DNA of 64,000 nucleotides from Salvelinus alpinus (Eukaryota > Chordata > Actinopteri > Salmoniformes > Salmonidae), in NCBI RefSeq assembly GCF_045679555.1, contig NC_092098.1:18179038-18243037 (forward strand). Reading direction: 5' to 3'. The stretch's first letter is position 1; the number at the start of each line of letters is the position of its first letter. Of this stretch, positions 34,161 through 47,478 are shown piece by piece. Made by a program: the position numbers and the translations under genes. Under the pieces are notes generated by a model, which searched no databases, was not told where the DNA came from, and worked only from the letters and a program-made list of their open reading frames with translations.

Positions 34161-34169
34161 CTGAAAAGG

Positions 34170-35690
34170 AAAAAACTAAACACAAAGATACGCAATGTAT
34201 TGTACTACTGTTACAACCTAATGACTTCTAAATTAAGAGTTAGTTGGTTATGACTTGACTTGTTACACAAAGCTAGAAATTCCGCAAAACTATCACTTTA
34301 CATATTTCTCCAACCAGATTCGGAGAGCTTGATGGAAGGCAATGGTGACGGCCAAATGAAAGACCACAATGCACATACAGATGCTTATCTAGAATTGGTT
34401 TAGAATTTTATTTGGCTTTACCACTTTCCAGTTTACCAGTACTGTCACTGCTGGTGCATGACATTGGCTTGACACAAGCTAAAATAAATTCATAGAATCT
34501 AAATAAGTCTAAATAAGAAACTGACATTACTTCCTCCGGAAGATTGTCAATGTGGCCTTTTAGCAATGTGGTTGGTTCAGACAACCACCTGGTAACAAAA
34601 AAAAGTTTAAATAATATTTATTTTTATACAGCGCTTTTCATACAGAATCTCAAAGTCACTTTTAAAAACAATACAGTTCATGGGAGATGGTCTTCCACCG
34701 AAACAGGAGATGTAGTAACATCCTAACAGCTGCGTGTGACAAGGCAGTTGTTCCTGAGAAATGGCGTCCAGCTGCGCTTGAGACCTTGGCGTTAGACAAC
34801 TACTTCATTAATTACACACTGAATGGAAATGTGCAATTTTATGTGTATCACAAATAGCTGTCGATTCTGTGACCATCTGAAAAAAAAGGTCATTGTGGTT
34901 TCTATTCTGATCCGCTGTATCAATGTCTTTGCTACAATGTTTCAGCGCTGTTTTCAGATCCATGGACAGCGCCTCTATACAATGTTTCGATCTGACATTC
35001 AATTTTCCTATGGATAGACCAGACGTGCGCTGTTTTCTGAACCATGGACCGCTTCTCTAGAAATCAAGGTTCTGGGACTATCAACCAGCGCTTAGGTAGT
35101 TTTGCTTTACATGGCAGTCAATACAAAAATAACTAACGACCAAAGAGCCCCTAAAATGTCACTTGACAACCAGTGTTAGTGAATGTAGCGTCATGTTTTG
35201 TAAAAGAAAAAATAGTTTGGGAAATAATCTTGATTTTTAATGCTGGTAACCCGTTGTATAAAAGCAACAATACAAGCAACAATACTCTGGAGGCCATGAC
35301 CACACCAGAGCCATGATACAAATGTCATGGTCTCATGTATTATTGCTTAAGTATATGTTATTGGAGCATTATTTCAGTGATACTTGTAGTCATGGTAATA
35401 AAACAATAGAACAAACCACACAAAACACTAAAAACCTAATTTAAGGGTAGGGAAGATGCAAACCGCTGTGCTCCTCTGCCCCCTGCTTGTGACAACAGGC
35501 ATAAGGAATTCCCAAAGTAAATCCTTGGAGGACTCAACCTAAAATAATAGTGGATTACGACCATCTACAGATATGGATCAAAACAATATCTAAACCATGT
35601 TTTATGAATACAATGTGATTCCATAACCTTATGGGCAGTCACAACTATAGTGTACGAAAATAAATATTCTTATACGTTTCTGTGCATTCT
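34170..35690. other. Upstream of the first seen stard8 exon; no recognised feature
   Basis: This stretch should contain stard8 intron or 5' sequence. I found no acceptable upstream coding exon. Confidence 0.4.
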
Positions 35691-35699
35691 CAAAATGTG

Positions 35700-35876
35700 T
35701 ACATCACATTTTAGCCACTTAGCAGAAACTCTGTCTAGTGATTTACAGGAGAAATTAGGGTTAAGTGCCTTGCTCAAGCCAAATTTACAAATGTTTCACC
35801 TTATTGGCTCAGGGATTCAGAACAAGCAACCTTTTGGTTACTGGCCAAAGGCTCTAAACCGCTAGACTATCTGCCA
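35700..35876 (-). mobile_element. tRNA-derived SINE, diverged
   Basis: The right part (minus-strand start) resembles a tRNA head (TAGCGGTTTAGAGCC, GTTGC...CTGAATCC). The left part has AGCCACTTAGCAGAAACTCT, a diverged V-SINE/LINE-like tail. Confidence 0.65.
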
Positions 35877-36059
35877 TCACAAATGATAAACCTACACTAG
35901 TCTACGTCATCTCAATCTAATCTCAAAAGGAGATTGCAAGTATCAACTACAGTATATACAAGAAACAACTAAGTAGTCCTAAGGTTGCCTAACATGAAAT
36001 GCATCTAGAAAATAATTCATCCCTACGTGTAAGATTTACGCATTGATTTAAAGTATATA

Positions 36060-36805
36060 CACTACCGTTCAAAAGTTTGGTGTCACTTACCTTGTTTTTG
36101 AAAGAAAAGCACATTTTTGGTCCGTTAAAATAACATAAAATTGATCAGAAATACAGTGCAGACATTGATAATGTTGTAAATTACTTTTGTAGCTGGAAAC
36201 AGCAGATTTTTTATTGAATATCTACAGTACATAGGCGTACAGAGGCCCACACTCCTGTGTTCCAATGGCACATTGTGTTAGCTAATCCAAGTTTATCATT
36301 TTAAAAGGCTATTTGATCATTAGAAAACCCTTTTGCAATTATGTTAGCACAGCTGAAAACTGTCGCCCTGATTAAAGAAGCAATAAAACTGGCCTTCCTT
36401 AGACTAGTTGAGTATCTGGAGCATCAGCAATTGTGAGTTCGATTACAGGCTCAAAATGGCTAGAAACAAAGAACTTCTTCTGAAACTTGTCGGTCTATTC
36501 TTGTTCTGAGAAATGAAGGCTATTCCATGCGAGAAATTGCCAAGAAACGGAAGATCTGGTACAACACTGTGTACTACTCCCTTCCCAGAACAGCGCAAAA
36601 TGTCTCTAACCAGAATAGAATGATGATTGGGAGGCTCCGGTGCACAACTGAGCAAGAGGACAAGTACATTAGAGTGTCTAGTTTGAGAAACAGACGCCTC
36701 ACAAGTCCTCAACCGACAGATTCATTAAATAGTACCCGCAAAACATCAGTTTCAACGTCAACAGTGTAGAGGCGATTCCGGGATGCTGGCCTTCTAGGCA
36801 GAGTT
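36060..36805 (+). mobile_element. Tc1-like transposon, right-truncated
   Basis: The left end CACTACCGTTCAAAAGTTTG follows TA. A transposase remnant starts near 36456 (MARNKELLLKLV) with frameshifts. The right TIR is absent. Confidence 0.7.
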
Positions 36806-36930
36806 TATCTGTCCAGTGTCTGTGTTCTTTTGCCCATCTTAATCTTTTCTTTTTATTGGCCAGTCTGAGATATGGCTTATTCTTTGCAACTATAAATTTT
36901 CTGGAATGCATTTCAAAGCAATAAATGCAT
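36806..36930 (-). mobile_element. Fragment of a second Tc1 transposase, opposite strand
   Basis: The minus-strand reading HSRKFIVAKNKPYLRLANKK and RLRWAKEHRHWT resembles the middle of a Tc1-type transposase. Its orientation is opposite to the neighbouring element, so two elements abut here. Confidence 0.5.
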
Positions 36931-39675
36931 AGAACAAAAAAAATAATGTTTTCAGTTCATTTTGCGTGATGAAATACTTACCCTTTTTATAATTTTTTTG
37001 TATGGGGTTGTGAGATTTATATAGATTATTGAAATATATGATAATGTATTTTAAAATCTAAGTCACATTCTTTTATATATAAGGCCAAATATGGCCATAT
37101 ATTACTTTTTCGTATGGGTAACCAATGAGCCTTTCACACAAAGACCTCTAGCATCAGTTTACTGTACTATAGTCTACTGTAAGTTGTCTAAATTGGCCCT
37201 CTCTTTTCCTCTCGGAGGGACTCCACCTCTTTGCGACATTCCTTAACTCCCTTACTCCCCAAGCTCAGACTGAATATCATAACTGGAGGCCTGTGTTCCC
37301 AAGCACCATTACTGTTTCACTGTGCTCTCCACCAGGGAAAGCCTGAAACTCCAGCAGTAACTGGAAAATTGTGAAATACGTCTTCACAACACCAACTTTC
37401 AGAAGGAATAGAGCAGTATCTGAACAACTGCCAAATTACCAGTCTACTCAGTTATTCAGGACATCAACATTTCTATCAAGGGAGAAATGAACTAAATCTG
37501 TGTGGCCCATATCATCATTGAGATGATTAGAGTAGTTGTAAGGAACCTGTAGTTAATTAATGAGTTTCAAGCTGAAAGCCCTGTAGAGTGAGCTGTGTGG
37601 GTTCCTTCCCATGCAGATCTCCTTTCCCTTACTGCCATACAGCAAACTGGCTCCAGGAAAAGGTCTGGGGTACTGTAAATGCAGACTCATTGGGATCACT
37701 CATTGGAAACAGATTAAACCAGTACAAACCCCCCACTGAAACTAAAATAGCTACATGAGATACACTTCCACCATTGAGACTTGGTTAGCCTCATGTCCTC
37801 ATAATGGATTCATGGGTTTCTATCACATATTTAAGCCAAACTAGCAGAATCGTCTCTGCTGTGGAGTCATTAAGCAACATGATTCATTTCCAAAGGGAAA
37901 GTCAAAACCTAAGACACCCAAAAACAAAACAAATACTACAGTGACTGACGTTTACAGGAATCTCCTATTGTTATGTCAGAAAGCTCCCTCACCAAAATAG
38001 TACACTATTCCATATCCCGCCTCTCATCTCTAAACATCCACTGTCCCTTCCCTGTGATCAGTTCGAGAAGCAGCTGGAAGGCTGTTGAAACTTCAAACAG
38101 ATTTGCCTTGAGGCAAGTGCAGCATCCTGACCAGCGCTACCATCTGTTTTTCCTTCCCTACGGTGTTCAATTGAGCCGCCTGCCAATTGGAGTCTAGTCC
38201 TTCCCTCATGCTGAGTCTTAAAGCCGCCCTCTGAACCTTGACACCATCAGACACCAGAACAGCTGAGACTTGGGGAGTCTTAACACATCTTCATTCAGAG
38301 CTCCTTACAAGGGAACACTGATCATGTTCTTCTCTGACTTGTGTACTTCACTGCCACTATCTATAGTGCACAAGCTTTACAGCCATACAATAATTAAGTA
38401 TATAATATGGATGCCATATTGTAATTCTACAAGTGATGATTGAAGTAATTAAATTGGCAGCAGATCTTTACAAAGAAATACAGGTCGCTGCATTCGTATA
38501 AATCATATTACAGTATGAGACACTTCAACCACAGTCTTTTCGTTCATCAGCAAATGTACGTCAATCATGGCGTTACTGGCTCAAATTCTTTTAGTTGCCA
38601 GCATATGGAGCTTTCGCTTATGTTAGCCTAACTGTGTTTCATAATCAAAGTAATCTAAAAATACCCAATATATCAGGTCATTGAGCATTTTTATGAGACT
38701 TGTTGCTATGCTTGATTAGATTTTATGACTGTCTGAATGTAAATGTGGCTGTCTCTTCAGGGGTCCAAGGGGAACAGAAGGGAGGACTGTCATTCTGAAC
38801 ATGAGAGGTGAGCAGGAGGCCTGCCTGCCTGTCTTTCACAGGTTGACTGGAAGGTTAGACAGGGGAGATGTGGGTCTCTATGAGAGAGCAGTGTGGTCTT
38901 ATTTTTTCTAGAGTGAAGTGAAAGTTAACCACAGAGCAAGATGCTGTTTCCCCATCTGGGTGTGAGGTGAGAAAATGGTCAGAACAGTCGGTGGCCGTTC
39001 TGCTTTGGGTTGGGGGAGAGAGTATTGATCAGGAAATGTGTCTGTCTCTGGTAGTGGAGGTGTTGCTTCTATGTTTGACACCACGGAGAAACAGAGCCAT
39101 GGTGGAACGGGGTGGGGTAGGATGGATGGGAGGCTAATGGCCGACAGGAAATCCCCAGCACTGGGTTTAAACCACAGTGTCCTGAGAGGATCTACATATT
39201 TTATGATAGTGTGTTCTCTGTGCTGCTGAGAGCATCAATTACTATATAACACATAATTTATGTGCTATCTTATGATCATGTTCTTCTCTGACTGTTGTAC
39301 TTCTCAGGGAATTTCTGAGGACCATGAAACCAGAAAATAAAATAGACAACATTGTGTATGGCCCTGGGGCACGCCTTTGGTTTTAGAAGTGTGGGGGTCC
39401 TCCCATTTTTGGGAGCATCTAAAGCTCATTTTCTGCATTTCTACACAATCTAATATGGCCCATGGCCCTTCTAGCGGTATCTATTTAGAACAACAAAAAG
39501 TAAGCAAAAACACCTACAGGCATCAGGCTAGGTAAGAGATCAGTATTAAAAATGTTTAAGCGATTGATAAGACTGAACTAGATCTAGGATAATTCAATAA
39601 TCAATATTGTGTTGCACATTTAACCAGTAGCCTAACAAATTGACAACTCTAACAAGTAAAGTACAAAGACAACTT
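36931..39675. other. No recognised gene or element
   Basis: About 2.7 kb without a supported exon. A stretch near 37186 (TCTAAATTGGCCCTCTC, GGGACTCC) recurs at 43299. Short open frames here look random. Confidence 0.4.
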
Positions 39676-40003
39676 TTGATTATCTTTAAGACCCACCACC
39701 CGCCAACCCCTCTTTTACGCTACTGCTACTCTCTGTTCATCATTTATGCAGTCACTTTAGCCGTATCTACATGTACATACTACCTCAATCAGCCTGAATA
39801 ACCAGTGTCTGTATGTAGCCTCGCTACTCCATATAGCCTGTCTTTTTACTGTTGTTTTATTTCTTTACATACCTATTGTTCACCTAATACCTTTTTTGCG
39901 CTATTGGTTAGAGCCTGTAAGTAAGCATTTCACTGTAAGGTCTACACCTGTTGTATTCGGCGCACGTGACAAATAAACTTTGATTTGATTTTGACATCCT
40001 CTT
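39676..40003 (+). mobile_element. 3' end of an RSg-1-type LINE
   Basis: Typical tail: TAGCCTCGCTACTCCATATA, then GTAAGCATTTCACTGTAAGG, ACACCTGTTGTATTCGGCGC and GACAAATAAACTTTGATTTG. 5'-truncated. Confidence 0.8.
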
Positions 40004-40284
40004 GTCAAATTTCAGCCAGACCACCCAGCCAGGTCGAGCCACCTGCACGCCCACCAGTGTATCTAATAACTCAGCTCTCTCCCCAACAACTTCCTTCCCA
40101 TCTTTTTTTTGTTCTGTAATGTCTCAAGGAAGCATTTTGGAAAACAAAAGTTAAAAAAAAAACACACATACACCTCCACATTAACACACAGAAACAGTAC
40201 ATCCTCCATATCATTCCTATCATAGGCCTAATAGTCCTGTAGAGCTCTTTTTACTTGCACACAATATAGCTGGGTCACCCCGTC

Positions 40285-41200
40285 CTGCCCCTAGGGGTCC
40301 ACGGCCCTGCAGCGCCCCAACCAAACACAGCCCACTCAGATAGGGGATCATTATTGGTTTCAAGTGTGTTAGGCCAAGGTCAGAGTGACAACCAACACAA
40401 CGGCAGAACCCCAGGGCCAGGTCTGAGCAGCCCAGCAGCTAGGGATTGCCTAAATAGGTATCTCCCCTGATGTAGGCATGTTTTCAAGACTCCTTTTGCT
40501 GAACAGTATTCCACATAAGGCATCCAGACCTTATGAAAGTTGCACAGTATACCCTTAATCTTGTAATAAATCAAATCTAGTGATAGATCACTTGACATTT
40601 CATCCATTGTGGGAGGATAACCTACCTTCCAATTAAAGGCAATGCATTTCTTAGCTGCTGTAAATGCTAGGTTACACAGTTTCTTCTGATAACAGTCTCC
40701 AGTATCAACATTTCCCAGCAAACAAAAACAGGGAGAAGGGAGAATATGACATGCTGAGATAAAATAACACACTCTTTGCCATAATTCAGCCAGCCTTCAC
40801 AAGACCATAACATATGCAAATATGTCCCCCTTTGTGTTTTCAGCAGAATAAGACCATTTTTGAGTGCATGATATTCAGTTTCACTTAAACTGCAGTAATT
40901 TATGTCTGAGATTATATGCACATGACTGAGCATTCTAACATACAGTATCTGTATCCGTTCATCATCATCATAATAATCATCATCACCTATAACGTCTCCC
41001 AGGTCTTCCTCACATTTTTGTTTTACATGTTTTGTACCATCGGGTAAAGCCTCTATCAACTCTTGATACAGATTGAAAATCAACTTTAGAGGTTGGTCAG
41101 ACTGCCTTAAAAATAGTTTCAATCTTTGAAGCTTCTTGCTTATCCAGTGTTTGCTGCACAGAGAGAATGAAGTGTTGTATCTGAAAAAGTTCACCTCTGC
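40285..41200 (-). mobile_element. L1/Tx1-like LINE, C-terminal ORF2 fragment
   Basis: Two minus-strand frames (41194-40667, then 40772-40380) share a frameshift near 40700. They carry the zinc-finger-like end HMLWSCEGW and LAFTAAKKCIAFNWK, typical of the C-terminus of Tx1/L1 ORF2. The reverse transcriptase is absent and the fragment is dead. Confidence 0.6.
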
Positions 41201-42371
41201 GCCGTCACAGACTGGCTTCCCTGGCTGCCTGACCTTGATGAGACCCCTGTCACCACCTGATCCTACTCAGATGATGCATGACAAAGAATTACCTCGGTGT
41301 ACATTTATGCACTATAGAATAGAAATGGTTCAATAATTGAAATGACCATTATTCCCAGATCCCAGACTGTAGCCATCAACTCAAGATGGAACTTTGTATC
41401 CATTCACTGATTGTTATAATATATATTTTTTAATTCACCTGAGCTCCATAGACTGGTCTTCCCTGGCTGTCTGACCCTACACTTGTCACCATCTGATCCT
41501 GCTAAGACATGATCAGCACAGTGTTGTGTACTTACTGTGCACCATGACAGTGAAGCCTACCGAGCTGTTTATACTGTGTCGGTGTGAAAAGTAGGGAATT
41601 AGCTAAGGAAACTGAGAGCTCAATAACGTTACATTGCTATACTGACTAATAAAAACTCACATTGTGACGAAAAATGTCAGAATATTGGTCTTCAATTGTA
41701 AAGATGCTGGTTTCATCGTTTTATTTAAGTCTAGTGTGATTGAGGGGAAATTAATAGCTAAAGTTATTGAGCTAGCTAGCTAACGTTAGCCAACTTTTGG
41801 CCGGCTCTAGCTAATGGTACATCATCAAATGTACTTATGTTGAAACGGGACAAAACGAAGGCTACGTAACATTTCCATACACACAACAGCTGTTAGATAC
41901 TGCTACCTGACAGACAGCTAGAGGCTAGCTAGAGCTGACCTGGCTGTGGTAGCTACTAGCTAGCTGCTAGTAGTTTATTAACTTCAGTCAAGATTGGATG
42001 AAACATTAGCAAACGTAACATGTCAGTTACACTACTAGCTCAGCACTGGGAATATTTTTTTCCTTCTGTCAAACAGCAGTTACCTTGCCAGCTAGATCAG
42101 TCAACTAAAGAGTAGCCAGTTTCTGCACTGCTTGCTTTTACACCTCAGAGAAAAAACGCAACACAGAAAGCAGCTGCCTCTGTTCATCTCTCCCGTGCTG
42201 GTCCTATAAGCAAAGCTTGCCTTCACACAGCCTGTCCGCACGCTCTATGGTGTCAATTTCAGAATGTGGGGGGTGGGAGGGAGGGGGTCATGTCCTGCCT
42301 GTCCCCAGTGAAAGTTGCGCCCATGGTATGGCTTAAAAAGCCTTGCAGTGGTGCCAGTTCCACATTTTTTG
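41201..42371. other. No recognised gene
   Basis: Holds a diverged local duplication (CTTCCCTGGCTGCCTGACC near 41218 and CTTCCCTGGCTGTCTGACC near 41459) and TAGCTAGC-rich sequence. No exon is supported. Confidence 0.4.
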
Positions 42372-42573
42372 TTTTTTTATTTATTTAACCTTATTTAAAT
42401 AGGAAAGTCAGTTAAGAACAAATTGTTATTTTACAATGACAGCCTACCCCAGCCAAACCCTCCCCTAACACGGACGACGCTGGGCGAATTGTGCGCCGCC
42501 CTATGGGACTCCCGATCACAGCCGGTTGTAATACAGCCCAGGATTGAACCAGGACCACTGCGCCTCTCGGGTC
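42372..42573 (-). mobile_element. tRNA-derived SINE with LINE-like tail
   Basis: The minus strand reads CCCGAGAGGCGCAGTGGTCC, then GGTTCAATCCTGGGC (B box) and AGTCCCATAGGGCGGCGCAC. It ends in a tail (TTAAATAAGGTTAAATAAAT) like the 3' end of the LINE at 52772. Confidence 0.75.
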
Positions 42574-42579
42574 CCCAAC

Positions 42580-43996
42580 ATATTACATAAAAATCTCCAA
42601 ATAGAAGAATTTAATGCTTGTGCCTTTTTTCATACAACTTATAACAATGCCTTCTCTTTAAAACCAAATCCAACTTTCCATTTCGGACAACTTTAATAAT
42701 TCACTGAATTAATGCAAATGTTTTAATCAGTGCTTTACCATAGACACAAGAATAACACTGTGGTCCCAAGATAGAGAGGGGATATTCTCGCAAGTAACCA
42801 CAAATCCCTGCGTTCCCATTTCTCCTTCAAAACGGAATAATTAGTTTTGTTCACAGGAGATGTAAGGCTGCCATTGTTTCAAACCAAATGTTGCAATAGA
42901 AGGCCAAGTAACTACAATGTGAGCCATTGATCACCAAGGGTTCAAAGCCCACACGACCAACAAGTTTTACTGTACATTTCTATTTGATTAAAATTCCAGC
43001 AGGATTGAGCGTGTGTGGTGACATCAGGAACAACGCAGAGTTCAAAGGTATCATTCTCTCTACGCAGTGGATGGCTTTAACATTAGTGTTAAGCCTGCGG
43101 CATTATAATATACCACAAACATAAGGTAAAGAGCTGTTTCATTTTTCACTACAATTGGCTTTAAAAATAAATACAAACTATTTAGAAATGGATGAAAGTA
43201 CTGACGAAAGTAGACCATTTCTTTAGAAGACAGAACATGTGATGTTTGCAAAGCACATCATAAGCTTTTGTAAGAAGAAATGTATCAATCATATCGTCTA
43301 AATTGTCCCTCTCTTTCTCTCAGTGGGACTCCGTAATATACTTTTGTAAATAAACTAGCTAAAAATAGTATCAGCTATTCAGAGGGGAGTCTCATACGCA
43401 CCATTCTTTCCAAGCAGTTGTTGAAACTTAATCCGACCACTCATTAATTAACAAATTAAAAGAGCATTGAAGCACAAAACACTCAACAGTAGCCTTGTAG
43501 TGGTCAAAAGTGTACAGATTCCAGAAGTGATTGAGAGTTAGAGTTACACAAATCCAAGAAAAATACGTTTCAAGCAGGCAAAATAAAATAAATTAAGGAA
43601 ACAGAAGCCATGAACTCCAAAGTTATGGCCACTATTCTATATGTGAACGACCGTACCAGCCTAAAATAACCTGGCCTTCCTGACACCTTTCATGCTGAAA
43701 ACCATCTGGTTCCTCTTGAACAAATGTCCCACCTCAAACACCCCACCCCCTTCCAGGAGGGCCATACCATTTGAGCTAGTGAGGGGATGAATTACAAACT
43801 CTTAAAATGGCCTTAACAACCACAACTAATACAGAAAGATAATTCCTTTCTTCCTTTCAAACTACAACTGATGGCGCAATTGTATATTTGTCATAACTAG
43901 CCTACATTTAGGCCTAATACTGCTTCACCGACAAGACTTCAGTAAATAGCTTTCTTATAAAATCCATGACACTGTTGAAAAAGCTATTAACGCTAA
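42580..43996. other. No recognised gene
   Basis: Non-coding in appearance. It shares a segment of about 50 bp with 37186 (see findings). Confidence 0.4.
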
Positions 43997-44638
<642 letters not shown>

Positions 44639-44819
44639 GCTGTCACAAATGTTATCTCAAACCAAACATTATGTACTGTAGCCTGTGTGAGCTTTGTTCA
44701 GACAACCAACTTTTTTGAAACAAGTCAACAAGCCAAATTTGACGAGAGTAAACAACGTACAGGTAACTGCCAAAATAAAACAAACACCAACATAAAGTGT
44801 CTAAAATATGGCATTGGGC

Positions 44820-46210
44820 CACAACAAGCACCCGAAACAGCTTTTATCTCCAGGCCATCAGACTGTTAAATAGTCACCACTAGCCAGCCTCCGCCCAGTG
44901 CCCTGCCCTGAACTTTAGTCACTGTTATTAGCCGGCTACCGTCCGGTACTCACCTTAGAGACTGCTGCCCTATATGTACATAGTCATTGAACACTGTTTA
45001 CATACTGTTTTACCCACTTCATATGTCTATACTGTATTCTAGTCAAGGCTCATCCTATATAGCTACTGCTGTACACACATTTTCTTTTCATAAACTGTCC
45101 ATGATGTCTATACACACATTCATATACATATACAGTGCCTTTGGAAAATACTTTTCCCACATTTTGTTACGTTACAGCCTTATTCTAAAATATATATATT
45201 TTTTAAGAATCCTCAGCAACCTACACACAATACCCCACACCGACAAAGCAAAAACAGATTTTAAATGTTTGTTAATTTATTACAAAAAATAAAATAAAAT
45301 AACTTATTTTCATAACGATTCAGACCCTTTGCTATTGAGCTCAGGTGCATACCGTTTCCATTGATCAACCTTGAGATGGTTCTACAACTTGATTGGAGTC
45401 CACCTGTGGTAAATACAATTGATTGGACATGATTTGGAAAGGCACACACCTGTTTATAGACCAGGTATCCCCCTTTTCCTTTCTTTTCCTTTCCCACAGT
45501 TGCCAGTGCATGTCTGAGCAAGAACCAAGCCATGAGGTCGAAGGAATTGTCACTAGAGCTCCGAGACAAGATTGTGTAGAGGCACAGATCTGGGGAAGGG
45601 AACCAAAACATTTCTGGTTCACCGTCTAACAGGATAACGACCCTACGCACAAAGCCAAGACAATGCAGAAGTGGCTTCGGGACAAGTCTCTGAATGTCTT
45701 TGAGTGGCCCAGCCAGAACCCAGACTTGAACCCGATCTAACATCTTTGGAGAGACCTGAAAATAGCTGTACAGCAACGCTCCCCATCCAACCTGACAGAG
45801 CTTGAGAGAATCTGCAGAGAAGAATGGGATAAACTCCCCAAGCTTGTAACGCCATACCCAAGAAGACTCAAGGTTGTAATCGATGCCAAAGGTGCTTCAA
45901 CAAAGTACTGAGTAAAGGGTCTGAATACTTATGTAAATGTGATGAGGGGAAAAAACAGTTTAATACATTTTAGAATACATTTTAGAATAAGGCTGTAACC
46001 TAACAAAATGTGGAAAGTCAAGTGGTCTGAATACTTTCCGAATGCACTGTATATTTATATTGCAGACTCTGACATTGCTCATTCTAACATTTCTATATTT
46101 CTTAATTCCTTTCTTTTTTCAATTTGGGTGTATTCTTTTATATTGTTAGGTATTGCTGCATTGTTGGAGCTAGGAACATATGCATTTAGTGACACCTGCG
46201 ATAATGTAAC
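44820..46210 (+). mobile_element. LINE 3' end split by a Tc1 element
   Basis: Left of the Tc1: GCTTTTATCTCCAGGCCATC, AGACTGTTAAATAG and CATATGTCTATACTGTATTC. Right of it: GACTCTGACATTGCTCATTC, TTGTTGGAGCTAGGAACAT and ACACCTGCGATAATG. Together these follow a known salmonid LINE 3' UTR. Confidence 0.65.
45133..46049 (+). mobile_element. Tc1-like transposon with internal deletion
   Basis: 917 bp. The ends CAGTGCCTTTGGAAAATACT / GAATGCACTG are flanked by TA (45131-45132 and 46050-46051). The plus-strand transposase remnant keeps the C-terminal half ([19 protein letters not shown] followed by a stop, then HLWRDLK). The N-terminal half is mostly deleted. Confidence 0.85.
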
Positions 46211-46983
46211 ATTTTATTTTAATTTGGGTGGGGTTTGGGGTGTTAAATTACATACTTCTTCTCATTTTTCATTCTACTTGTTCTGTCCCGGTCTGTACAG
46301 TATCTTTGCCTTTTGAGAGGTCGAGCTCTCAAGGCCAACAGACCTCGCTGTTACCATATTGTAGAGCAACGAAGTTTAACCTTCCACATAAAGCTCCGCA
46401 ATAGCACACTATATGATGGGATACTCTTCATAAGTATTTTCAGATCTGATAGTTCTAGCCGAGGTAAAGCCATTAGTGCCTGATATTCATGATCAGATCA
46501 AAGTTCAGAAGCAGTTTGGAACTTTCTCTTAATTTTCCATTTATATGACTAATCCATGACAGACATTTCCTTACATACAGGCAGATGGGTTCAGAGGGAA
46601 GTATGGACTTCTGGGAAACTACAGTGAATATGTAACACAGACGGCAAAGGGAAAAGGTGTGGTACAGAAGAGCTGATCTCTCAGGAAATGGGTTGTTAGT
46701 GGAGGCTGGGAAACTAGAACATGTCATAATCCTCCTAAACACGTGTCTGCTTCACTGATCTTTTTCATTGCATAATATGTTAGATAGGTGCAAATAAATC
46801 TGCTATTTTACACGGTACTAGTCAAACACACAAAAAAATGCACAAATTGTCACATTGCTCACGTGTCCTAAACCTGCAGCTGCACCTCAAATTCAATTTT
46901 GGAAAATAAATGCAACAGAATGAGTAACTACAAATCAATCATAGAAAATGCCGGACCACACACTATTTATAGTCTCTTCCTCT
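46211..46983. other. No recognised gene
   Basis: Non-repetitive in appearance, without a supported exon. Confidence 0.4.
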
Positions 46984-47023
46984 ACCAGTATCAGGTTTGA
47001 AGGTAAGACCTAGGTGCAGACAG

Positions 47024-47057
47024 TGTCACGGTTCATGAATCCACTGCCTCACTCTCT

Positions 47058-47097
<40 letters not shown>

Positions 47098-47461
47098 GTG
47101 TTTGTGTGGGCGTGGTTCCCTATCTTGGCCTGATTGTCTGCGCCAGCTGGAATTAATTATCTTCCCCTTTATAGGTTCTGTAACCTGTGTTTCTTGTTGT
47201 CAGATCGTTGTTTCTTCCCTGAGGTTGTGTCGTGTGTCAGTGCTCATTCTCTCGCCGCCCTTGTGTGGATTATCTGCTGTGCTCCTTCCTACCCAGCCGG
47301 ACACACTCCCTTGGATTTCTCAGCACGCTATCATCAGAGGATGCGCCCTAGGCCCTGGGTTGGATTACGTCTGAGTATAATCTGTCTGTCCTGTTGATGT
47401 TGTAAACTGTTTCATTAAACCATCGTTGCTTGCATCTTGCATCCGCCTCTGTATTGTGACA
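47024..47461 (+). repeat. 5' LTR of gypsy A
   Basis: 438 bp, TGT...ACA, containing a CT dinucleotide tract near 47060-47095. I found no difference from the 3' LTR when comparing line by line. Confidence 0.92.
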
Positions 47462-47478
47462 GAACGATCTGACCACAA

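Noticed and set aside
34170..34260. An upstream start exon of stard8
   Set aside because: No ATG-containing open segment with a good donor joining in phase to the exon at 34160 could be identified.
40380..41194. A novel host gene with an acidic DDDYYDDDE stretch
   Set aside because: The downstream text resembles the Tx1/L1 ORF2 C-terminus with a frameshift, so a LINE remnant is more likely.
47102..47397. Open frames repeated at 51837-52132
   Set aside because: They lie within the two identical LTRs of gypsy A and are not conserved proteins.
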